Assembly: GCA_030065115.1 (NCBI GenBank) | Contig: JASJDO010000010.1 | Location: forward strand, 1-40,884 | Reading direction: 5' to 3' | Source of the DNA: Rhizobiaceae bacterium | GTDB taxonomy: Bacteria > Pseudomonadota > Alphaproteobacteria > Rhizobiales > Rhizobiaceae | DNA: 40,884 bases | Position numbers and translations under genes: made by a program | The notes under the pieces: generated by a model | What the model saw: the letters and a program-made list of their open reading frames with translations, nothing else | Databases searched by the model: none | What the model was told of the DNA's origin: nothing | In this document: positions 35,382-40,884 of the stretch, piece by piece | Layout: each line of letters opens with the position of its first letter | Position numbering within the stretch: position 1 is the stretch's first letter

Positions 35382-36134
35382 TTAGATATGCTGGCCGCCG
35401 TTGATCGGAATTTCCGACCCGGTGACATAAGATGACTGAGAGCTTGCCAGAAAGTAGACGACTTCTGCAACCTCTTTCGGGCTACCGAGCCGTTGCATCG
35501 GAACATCAGATTGAACCACTTCTTCTGTTCCCGGGGAGAGAATGGATGTCTTAATTTCGCCCGGTGCCACCGAATTTACGCGTACGCCGGTCTTGGCAAG
35601 TTCATGAGCCAGCTCGCGGGTAAGCGTGGTAAGTGCTGCCTTTGAAACTGCATAGGCTGCGCCCGCAAACGGGTGGGTTCGCGATGCTGCAATGGATGAG
35701 ACATTGACGATGGCACCTTGTACCTGTGTCAGCCTTGGCAAAAGCGTTTGGCTTAACACAAGAGGAGCAACCAGGTTGACCTGCTGAACAGCCAAAAATG
35801 TTTCTACATCCGTCTCACTGGCAGTCATTCGCGAGCCGTCAGCCTTCTTGGGCGAAATTCCTGCATTGTTTATGAGAGCCTGCAAACCGTTATCGCCTAA
35901 CAGATCGAACAGATTTTCGGTTGCAGTGGCAATTGATGCATTGTCAGACAAGTCTACTGTGACATGTTTCACAATGCCTTCAGCCCAGGGACATACATTC
36001 GAGAATGGTGTGCGGGCCATTGTGATGACGTCCCAGCCCTGATCATAGAAGTGTTTTACAATCGCATGGCCAATGCCGCGACTTGCGCCGGTTACAACAA
36101 CCGCCGGTTTTTCTCCGCTGATCACCTGGCTCAT
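35382..36134 (-). CDS. Short-chain dehydrogenase/reductase (SDR)
   Basis: A 250-residue classical SDR. The nucleotide-binding TGASRGIGHAI is near residue 16, INNAGIS follows, and the catalytic set is S (VNVSSIAAS) with YAVSKAAL (Tyr and Lys). The segment RVNSVAPGEIKTSI and the C-terminal SSQSSYVTGSEIPINGGQHI complete the pattern. The usual acidic residue that selects NAD is not evident after the second strand (DVITMARTPF), so NADP preference is possible. A CGGAGA Shine-Dalgarno lies before ATG 36134. It is the first gene of the operon with the aminotransferase, which suggests joint metabolism of an amine or amino alcohol. Confidence 0.92.
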   Translation of the reverse strand: MSQVISGEKPAVVVTGASRGIGHAIVKHFYDQGWDVITMARTPFSNVCPWAEGIVKHVTVDLSDNASIATATENLFDLLGDNGLQALINNAGISPKKADGSRMTASETDVETFLAVQQVNLVAPLVLSQTLLPRLTQVQGAIVNVSSIAASRTHPFAGAAYAVSKAALTTLTRELAHELAKTGVRVNSVAPGEIKTSILSPGTEEVVQSDVPMQRLGSPKEVAEVVYFLASSQSSYVTGSEIPINGGQHI

Positions 36135-36163
36135 ATTTCAGTCTCCGGTATGGGGTGTCTTAA

Positions 36164-36194
36164 ACTATACTAAAATAGTCTTGAATAAAAGACT
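36164..36194. promoter_or_regulatory. Two inverted repeats in the SDR/pqiA-like intergenic region
   Basis: ACTAT-N6-ATAGT (36164-36168 with 36175-36179) and AGTCTT-N6-AAGACT (36177-36182 with 36189-36194) overlap by three bases. Both have 6-base spacers, as expected for a dimeric repressor or activator. The region lies between the divergent SDR operon and the pqiA-like gene. No regulator gene is adjacent. A GANTC site (GACTC) overlaps at 36191-36195. Confidence 0.5.
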
Positions 36195-36224
36195 CGATCT
36201 TGAAACAGGCTCCACGATGGCTGT

Positions 36225-36695
36225 ATGAAAGGCAAGCAAATTCGGGGGCAAGCCTATAACGCGATGAAACAGATCAGACCCATTCTCCTTTTGACATCGG
36301 CCGTCTCATTTGGTCTTGGCATATCCATGCCATTAATGAAGTTCGAAAAGCTCTGGCTTTTTTCAGAAACTCCCTCTCTGCTGGGAATCATTTCAGATCT
36401 CTGGATAGACAATGAAATTTTGCTGGCAGTCATCGTGCTTGCCTTTTCCATCCTGTTTCCACTGGCAAAGCTCACGACCGTATTTCAGGCGGTTTTCAAA
36501 GGTGGGCCAGCCGCGGTTTGGGCAACAGCGCTTGCAAAATGGTCGATGATGGATGTGTTGCTGGTGGCGATTGTGATTTTTGCGGCAAAAACCAGTGGTT
36601 TGGCGAGTGCATTCACACAACCGGGATTGTGGTTCTTTGCCTTGTCTGCGGTCACAGTGACGCTTGCCTCAATCGGCTTGAAGCAGAGCCGCTAG
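36225..36695 (+). CDS. PqiA-domain inner-membrane protein
   Basis: A 156-residue protein with four membrane helices at about residues 19-38, 62-85, 92-120 and 130-150, covering one paraquat-inducible protein A domain. The block ISMPLMKFEKLW ... GIISDLW ... LFPLAKLTTVFQAV ... KWSMMDVLLVAIVIFAAK matches PqiA/YebS proteins, which in E. coli belong to envelope lipid-transport systems with MCE proteins. Here only one domain is present, with no zinc-ribbon cysteines and no pqiB neighbour, so it may act alone. A second in-frame ATG at 36264 could also be the start, since neither has a strong Shine-Dalgarno. Confidence 0.85.
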   Translation: MKGKQIRGQAYNAMKQIRPILLLTSAVSFGLGISMPLMKFEKLWLFSETPSLLGIISDLWIDNEILLAVIVLAFSILFPLAKLTTVFQAVFKGGPAAVWATALAKWSMMDVLLVAIVIFAAKTSGLASAFTQPGLWFFALSAVTVTLASIGLKQSR

Positions 36696-36720
36696 GATTT
36701 AGCCAAGAGCAGAGTCGAAA

Positions 36721-36748
36721 GAGGGCGGTTTCCGTAGAAACCACCCTC
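36721..36748 (-). terminator. Hairpin between the pqiA-like gene and sciP, possible terminator
   Basis: Left arm 36721-36732 pairs with 36737-36748 over 12 positions with one C-A mismatch and a CGTA loop. There is no strong T-run; on the minus strand a short CTTTC follows, so it may weakly terminate sciP. Confidence 0.45.
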
Positions 36749-36780
36749 AAGCGTGTGCTCTCATTATTATCCGCAGCTCT

Positions 36781-37056
36781 TTAGGCGCGGTATTCTTGAA
36801 TTCTTGTGGTCCTAAGTCCAGCCAAGCCATGCTCATCAATCGACGCCTGCCACGAAAGGAATTCTTCCACAGTCAGGGTATATCTTTCACATGCTTCATC
36901 CAGAGAAAGCAGCCCGCCACGCACAGCGGCGACTACTTCTGCCTTGCGGCGTATCACCCAACGACGTGTCGATGTGGGCGGAAGATCAGATACAGTCAAC
37001 GGGCTACCATCCGGGCCGATGACATATTTTACTCGAGGTCTCACCATATCGGTCAT
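36781..37056 (-). CDS. sciP: CtrA inhibitor protein SciP (DUF1153)
   Basis: SciP is a small protein that binds CtrA and blocks its activation of target promoters in G1 cells. The product of about 91 residues matches the family closely: VRPRVKYVIGPDGSPLTVSDLPP, TRRWVIRRKAEVVAAVRGGLLSLDEACERYTLTVEEFLSWQ and HGLAGLRTTRIQEYR. The middle part is a helix-turn-helix-like domain. ATG 37056 gives MTDMVRPRVKY, close to the usual start; a GTG three codons earlier is possible. A CtrA-like site lies about 54 bases upstream. The gene is separated from ctrA by the fliJ-like gene and an operon of unrelated metabolism. Confidence 0.96.
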   Translation of the reverse strand: MTDMVRPRVKYVIGPDGSPLTVSDLPPTSTRRWVIRRKAEVVAAVRGGLLSLDEACERYTLTVEEFLSWQASIDEHGLAGLRTTRIQEYRA

Positions 37057-37109
37057 AATACTCACTACAAAAAACGGACCAATTACTCGACCAAGTTACG
37101 CCACTTACC

Positions 37110-37124
37110 TTAAATTTTGACTAA
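37110..37124 (-). promoter_or_regulatory. Candidate CtrA box before sciP
   Basis: On the plus strand TTAA-N7-CTAA (spacer ATTTTGA); on the minus strand TTAG-N7-TTAA. It lies in the 87-base gap upstream of sciP and matches the CtrA consensus at seven of eight positions. Confidence 0.45.
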
Positions 37125-37152
37125 GGCTGTGGTTACAATTGAGTAAGTATTC

Positions 37153-37980
37153 TTAACTTTTTGCGGTGGCGATCATGGCCTGAGATCCCGCGGGTGTTTC
37201 GGCCCAAGCGACAGCGACATTGTCCTCTTCCTTTCCCTTTAGCTGCACCGGGGCGTTACAAAACAGAGGGGAGGTGGCGCGATATTCGAAATGGCGAACC
37301 GGCTTGTCTCCCATAAGTTTTGCCGCCAAGTCACATAACGCGGTTGCTGTCAGCGGCGCGTGAAATACGAGATCGGGATAACCTTCAATATCTCGCGCAT
37401 AATCAACGTCATAGTGAATTCGATGGCCGTTAAAAGTGAGCGCTGAGTATCTGAACATCATAACCGGGTCAGGATGAAGCTCGTCTTCGATTTGCGCTCC
37501 TTTCGGCGGTGTAACTGGGGCAGGCGCTGGTGCATCCGGTTCAGGGTCTCCCCGAAACACAAGGTTTTGTTTTTCATCGATGCACAAATGATCTCCATCA
37601 AGGAACTGATGGCCAATGGTCACAATACACAGCTTTCCGGATTGACCATCGCGGTGTTTAACCTTCTCGATCGTGGAGACTTTTTTAATTTCATTGCCAA
37701 CAGACAAAGGATTTATGAAGTCGATTTCTCCGCCTGCCCACATGCGTCGTGGCAGAGGAACCGGCGGTAAAAATCCGCCCCTTTTTGGATGTCCATCCCG
37801 GCCCAATTCCGACCCAGGCAAAGCGTCATTAAACCATGCCCAGTGCCAGCAAGCGGGAAGTGGAGCGCCATTTTCTGGTACTGGTTTATCAAGTGTCACC
37901 GCAAGCAATTCTGCCTGCCGGTGGTTGATTATTTCGGTCCGGCTTTGAGTTTTGCCGATCCAGTCTTCAAGTCGTGTCAC
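37153..37980 (-). CDS. MaoC/FAS1-like acyl-CoA hydratase (mesaconyl-CoA hydratase-like)
   Basis: About 275 residues with the double hotdog layout of FAS1-like dehydratases. The N-terminal half has PLPACWHWAWFNDALPGSELGRDGHPKRGGFLPPVPLPRRMWAGGEIDF, a hallmark block of mesaconyl-C4-CoA and itaconyl-CoA hydratases. The C-terminal half has the MaoC-like MMFRYSALTFNGHRIHYDVDYARDIEGYPDLVFHAPLTATALCDL, in which the NxHRIHYD motif carries the catalytic residues. I start at GTG 37980 (VTRLEDWIGKTQ), which fits the usual N-terminus, although the frame is open to an ATG at 38061. It stands alone between sciP and the RlpA-like gene. The acyl-CoA substrate is not certain. Confidence 0.83.
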   Translation of the reverse strand: MTRLEDWIGKTQSRTEIINHRQAELLAVTLDKPVPENGAPLPACWHWAWFNDALPGSELGRDGHPKRGGFLPPVPLPRRMWAGGEIDFINPLSVGNEIKKVSTIEKVKHRDGQSGKLCIVTIGHQFLDGDHLCIDEKQNLVFRGDPEPDAPAPAPVTPPKGAQIEDELHPDPVMMFRYSALTFNGHRIHYDVDYARDIEGYPDLVFHAPLTATALCDLAAKLMGDKPVRHFEYRATSPLFCNAPVQLKGKEEDNVAVAWAETPAGSQAMIATAKS

Positions 37981-38079
37981 GTTCTGTAATCCAATGTGTA
38001 ATGGAATGTCTTGCTTGTGCCAATTTGGAGATACAAATGGACGCTGAGTCAAGCAGTGCAAATCTGAAGGGGTGTAGGA

Positions 38080-38433
38080 ATGAGTGCGAGAGTGTGGATT
38101 GTTGCTGGAGTGATTGGACTGGGATCACTTTATGCGAGCCCGACCGAGGCGGCGCGTCAATGTGGTAGTGCATCATGGTATGCTCTTACCTCCAAAACCG
38201 CTTCTGGTGAACGGATGAACCCGAATGCCATGACGGCGGCACATCGCAACCTCAGATTTGGGACGAAAGTACGGGTGACCAATCGCAGAAACGGACGCAG
38301 TGTCATTGTGCGGATCAATGATCGTGGTCCTTTTGCCAAAGGACGGATTATTGACCTGTCCAAAGCCGCTGCTGCACGGCTCGGTTACATTCGTCGCGGG
38401 CATACGCCGGTTTGCATAGAACGCCTTGGCTAG
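38080..38433 (+). CDS. Short RlpA-like double-psi beta-barrel protein
   Basis: A 117-residue secreted protein: signal peptide [23 protein letters not shown], then the RlpA double-psi beta-barrel core, [71 protein letters not shown]. Full-length RlpA is a lytic transglycosylase for denuded septal glycans. This copy has the DPBB domain but neither a lipobox nor a SPOR domain, so septal targeting is not expected. The conserved histidine ([10 protein letters not shown]) and aspartate (NDRGP) are kept. Function may be peptidoglycan cleavage in the periplasm. An AAGGGG-type element lies before ATG 38080. Confidence 0.9.
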   Translation: MSARVWIVAGVIGLGSLYASPTEAARQCGSASWYALTSKTASGERMNPNAMTAAHRNLRFGTKVRVTNRRNGRSVIVRINDRGPFAKGRIIDLSKAAAARLGYIRRGHTPVCIERLG

Positions 38434-38561
38434 TGTATGCACCCTCATATCAGCTCAATCCTGAATTGAGTTCAGACCCTAGCCAAATCCACCTTCTCAT
38501 ATTATAGAAGCGCAATTGTTCATCTGCGTGGCCTTAACCCGCGCATGTTTGGAGAAAATTT

Positions 38562-39773
38562 ATGGCATCCCCAAAACTCAATTCACTCGATCTGCCGGGT
38601 GATCCCAAGGACACACGCATTGTTGTTGCAATGTCGGGTGGCGTCGACTCTTCCGTGGTTGCAGGCCTGCTGGCCCGCGAAGGGTATGATGTTGTGGGTA
38701 TGACCCTTCAACTTTATGATCATGGAGAAGCAATCCATCGCAAAGGTGCATGTTGTGCCGGACAGGATATTCACGATGCGCGACGAGTATCCGAAGCGCT
38801 CGGGATTCCGCATTATGTGCTCGACTATGAAGACAAGTTCCGCGAGCAGGTGATAAACCCGTTTATGGACAGTTACATAGCGGGTGAAACACCCATCCCT
38901 TGCGTTGCCTGTAACCAGACCGTGAAATTTGCGGATCTGCTATCGACAGCCAAGGAACTGGGCGCCGCGGCACTGGCAACCGGGCATTACATCCGTTCGC
39001 ACCTGGCCGATCCGGCAACCGGACGGCGTGCGCTGTATCGCCCACGCGATCATGCCCGCGATCAAAGCTATTTTCTTTTCGCCACAACCCAGGAACAGGT
39101 TGATTATTTGCGCTTTCCACTAGGTGGTTTGCCAAAAGCCGAAACACGTGAGATCGCACGTGATCTTGGGCTTGTGGTTGCCGAGAAGTCTGACAGCCAG
39201 GACATTTGTTTTGTGCCGCAAGGGCGCTATTCGGACATCATCAACAAACTGCAACCACAAGCGGCAACGCCGGGTGATATTCAACATCTTGATGGCCGGG
39301 TGCTTGGCCGTCATGATGGGATCATCAACTATACAATTGGTCAACGTCGCGGGATTGGTGTGGCCACTGGCGAGCCGATTTATGTTGTTCATCTGGATGC
39401 GGAAAATGCGCGTGTGATTGTTGGCCCGAAAGAGGCGCTTGATACCCGTACGCTCTATCTGCGAGACGTGAACTGGTTGGGCGATGGCCCAATGTCTGAC
39501 CTTCCGGAAGAAGGCATGGAATTGTTTGTGAAGGTTCGTTCAACGCGTCCACCAATGGGAGCAATACTCTATCCTGCCGACAATAAGGGACGAATTTCCG
39601 TTGATATTATCGGCGGGGAAGCGGGTATCGCCAACGGTCAGGCCTGTGTTTTCTATGAAGATGAAACAGAAGACACACGGGTCTTGGGCGGTGGCTTTAT
39701 CGCATCATCATTGCGCGAAGCTTCCATAGAAGCAGATCTCGACAAGCTGCTATCAATGCCGGTTTCTGCCTGA
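38562..39773 (+). CDS. mnmA: tRNA 2-thiouridylase MnmA
   Basis: MnmA thiolates uridine 34 of tRNA-Lys, -Glu and -Gln. The 403-residue product shows the PP-loop [23 protein letters not shown] and [13 protein letters not shown]. The first catalytic cysteine is in [15 protein letters not shown] and the second in [30 protein letters not shown] and the C-terminal beta-barrel with [18 protein letters not shown] are also present. GGAG lies about 7 bases before ATG 38562. It ends in TGATG, where the next gene starts, so the two are coupled. Confidence 0.97.
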   Translation: MASPKLNSLDLPGDPKDTRIVVAMSGGVDSSVVAGLLAREGYDVVGMTLQLYDHGEAIHRKGACCAGQDIHDARRVSEALGIPHYVLDYEDKFREQVINPFMDSYIAGETPIPCVACNQTVKFADLLSTAKELGAAALATGHYIRSHLADPATGRRALYRPRDHARDQSYFLFATTQEQVDYLRFPLGGLPKAETREIARDLGLVVAEKSDSQDICFVPQGRYSDIINKLQPQAATPGDIQHLDGRVLGRHDGIINYTIGQRRGIGVATGEPIYVVHLDAENARVIVGPKEALDTRTLYLRDVNWLGDGPMSDLPEEGMELFVKVRSTRPPMGAILYPADNKGRISVDIIGGEAGIANGQACVFYEDETEDTRVLGGGFIASSLREASIEADLDKLLSMPVSA

Positions 39774-40666
39774 TGCGCATCGGGATTGATTGGGGAGGGA
39801 CAAAGCTTGAACTGATCGCATTGGATGATCAGGGCAATGCATTGCTCCGCGAGCGCGTTGCCACGCCGCAGGATTATGATCAATCCCTGAAAGCGGCTTG
39901 CGATCTGGTGCATTCAGCGGAAGCTAAAACCGGCAAAAGTGCCAGTGTGGGTATTGGGATACCCGGGTCGATTTCTCCTGCCACCGAATTTGTCCGAAAT
40001 GCGAATTCTGTCTGGTTGAACGGCAGGCCCCTGAAGCTGGATCTGGAACGCATGCTTGAGCGTGAAGTGTGTGTTGAAAATGATGCGAATTGCTTTGCTG
40101 TGTCCGAAGCGGTGGATGGCGCCGGTGAGGAGTATGGGGTTGTCGCAGGCATCATTATTGGCACCGGCTGCGGTTCCGGGATCGCGATCAATGGAAAAGC
40201 ACTAAGTGGGGCGAACGGTGTTGCGGGTGAAATGGGCCATGTGCCCCTGCCGTGGATGAAAGAGGACGAATACCCGGGCGAGGAATGCTGGTGTGGTCGA
40301 CACGGTTGTCTTGAAACCTGGATTTCGGGAACAGCATTTCAGCGTGACTACGCTCGACGGGCCGGCGAAGACTTTCTTCGCTCAGGAAATGAAATTCTTG
40401 GCCTCGGTACCCTCGAGGCTGCAAATGCTCTTGATGCATATTGTGACAGGCTGGCGCGTGGTCTGGCACTTCTAGTCAACATGGTGGACCCCGATATCAT
40501 TGTTTTGGGTGGCGGGATGTCGAATGTGGAAACGCTATATGAGCGCGTGCCTGAACTCATGAAACAATGGGTTTTCAGCGATATTTTCGAGACGCCAATT
40601 GTGCAGGCGAGACATGGGGATTCGTCCGGTGTTCGCGGCGCGGCATGGCTTTGGGAGAAAAGCTGA
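39773..40666 (+). CDS. ROK-family sugar kinase
   Basis: A 297-residue ROK kinase with the N-terminal phosphate loop [17 protein letters not shown] and substrate segment ENDANCFAVSEA. GTGCGSGIAINGKALSGANGVAGEMGHVPL carries the glutamate and histidine that position sugar and zinc, and the zinc site CWCGRHGCLETWISG is complete. The closing VDPDIIVLGGGMSN block fits. It is most like fructokinase or N-acetylglucosamine kinase; the sugar is not certain. Its ATG overlaps the mnmA stop by one base (TGATG), so it is probably translated from the same transcript, although the functions are unrelated. Confidence 0.92.
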   Translation: MRIGIDWGGTKLELIALDDQGNALLRERVATPQDYDQSLKAACDLVHSAEAKTGKSASVGIGIPGSISPATEFVRNANSVWLNGRPLKLDLERMLEREVCVENDANCFAVSEAVDGAGEEYGVVAGIIIGTGCGSGIAINGKALSGANGVAGEMGHVPLPWMKEDEYPGEECWCGRHGCLETWISGTAFQRDYARRAGEDFLRSGNEILGLGTLEAANALDAYCDRLARGLALLVNMVDPDIIVLGGGMSNVETLYERVPELMKQWVFSDIFETPIVQARHGDSSGVRGAAWLWEKS

Positions 40667-40685
40667 AATGCCTGGGTTTTCTGTG

Positions 40686-40714
40686 TTGACAGGGTAGGCG
40701 GTTAAACCTTATAT
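40686..40714 (+). promoter_or_regulatory. Sigma-70 promoter for tRNA-Met
   Basis: TTGACA at 40686-40691, a 17-base spacer, then TTATAT at 40709-40714 (or TATATG with 18). Transcription would start about 30 bases before the tRNA. A consensus -35 in this position is a strong sign. Confidence 0.7.
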
Positions 40715-40752
40715 GCGCACTCGCCTGAAGATTTTTGAAAACAGGCCCGGTT

Positions 40753-40829
40753 GGCGGGGTAGCTCAGGTGGTTAGAGCAGCGGAATCATAATCCGCGTGT
40801 CGGGGGTTCAAGTCCCTCTCCCGCTACCA
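40753..40829 (+). tRNA. tRNA-Met (anticodon CAT), elongator type
   Basis: A 77-base cloverleaf with encoded CCA: acceptor GGCGGGG, D arm AGCTCAG..GTTAGAGC, anticodon stem GCGGA/TCCGC around loop ATCATAA (anticodon CAT), and T loop GGTTCAAGTCC. It is not initiator tRNA, which lacks this acceptor pattern, and the sequence matches alphaproteobacterial elongator tRNA-Met rather than tRNA-Ile(CAT). Confidence 0.93.
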
Positions 40830-40884
40830 ATAAAATCAAAGGGTTACGGACTATTTTTCGTGATTTCGAAATTCTTAGGCTCAG

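Noticed and set aside
36217-36228. A four-codon mini-frame (ATG GCT GTA TGA) overlapping the pqiA-like start
   Set aside because: Too short to support as a regulatory leader peptide; such overlaps arise easily by chance.
38454-38470. Hairpin CTCAAT-N5-ATTGAG between the RlpA-like gene and mnmA as a terminator
   Set aside because: The stem is only 6 base pairs, mostly AT, and lacks a T-run.
40753-40829. tRNA-Ile2 (CAT anticodon modified to lysidine)
   Set aside because: The acceptor and anticodon stems match elongator tRNA-Met of alphaproteobacteria; tRNA-Ile2 has a different acceptor stem. tilS in the window does not imply the tRNA is here.
1-40884. CRISPR arrays, insertion sequences, prophage or integrated-element ends
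   Set aside because: No regularly spaced repeats, transposase or integrase genes, or target-site duplications are seen; the tRNA at the right end is not followed by an integrase within the window.

Overview
The window is a chromosomal segment of an alphaproteobacterium, most likely order Hyphomicrobiales (Rhizobiales). This rests on the genes ctrA, chpT, sciP (DUF1153) and eipA (DUF1134), the Omp25-type porin-like proteins, an RpoH-type sigma factor, the tol-pal/cpoB/tilS/ftsH/glmM gene order, and GANTC and TTAA-N7-TTAA sites in promoters. Many marine and host-associated members of the order fit equally well; I cannot name a genus. Nearly all of the window is core genome. I see no insertion sequence, integrase, prophage or CRISPR array.

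Left end (1-6.2 kb): a partial DUF3445 gene overlaps ruvA, which carries an in-frame TAA. A visibly AT-rich membrane-protein gene sits between ruvA and ruvB, overlapping both. A PhyH-type Fe(II)/2-oxoglutarate oxygenase gene overlaps the end of ruvB. It converges on a two-gene minus-strand operon of a MOSC protein and a GMC flavoprotein. This is the most accessory-looking part of the window.

Core envelope block (6.2-19.3 kb): ybgC, tolQ, tolR, tolA, tolB, pal, cpoB, tilS, ftsH and glmM, followed by two Omp25-like beta-barrel genes. ftsH has a good match to an alphaproteobacterial heat-shock promoter. The first barrel gene has two exact TTAA-N7-TTAA CtrA boxes.

Biosynthesis and RNA block (19.3-30.1 kb): serC, behind a structured leader whose last hairpin holds the Shine-Dalgarno in its loop, then serA, an EamA transporter, purA, a proline-rich single-pass membrane protein, rpoH, an RluD-like pseudouridine synthase diverging from a small membrane protein, and a membrane-anchored coiled-coil protein.

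Cell-cycle block (30.2-37.1 kb): eipA, chpT, a single-domain response regulator, ctrA, a FliJ-like coiled-coil protein and sciP. ChpT passes phosphate to CtrA, and SciP inhibits CtrA activity. Candidate CtrA sites lie before the receiver gene, in the ctrA/fliJ-like intergenic region, before sciP and before the porin-like gene. An aminotransferase-SDR operon and a pqiA-like gene lie between the fliJ-like gene and sciP.

Right end (37.1-40.9 kb): a MaoC/FAS1-like hydratase, a small RlpA-like protein, mnmA overlapping a ROK sugar kinase, and an elongator tRNA-Met with a recognisable sigma-70 promoter.

I found no convincing wholly new multi-gene system. The best leads are the broken ruvA with its inserted membrane gene, the reduced MOSC-reductase paired with a GMC enzyme, the repeats in the fliJ-like leader, and the paired inverted repeats before the SDR operon.
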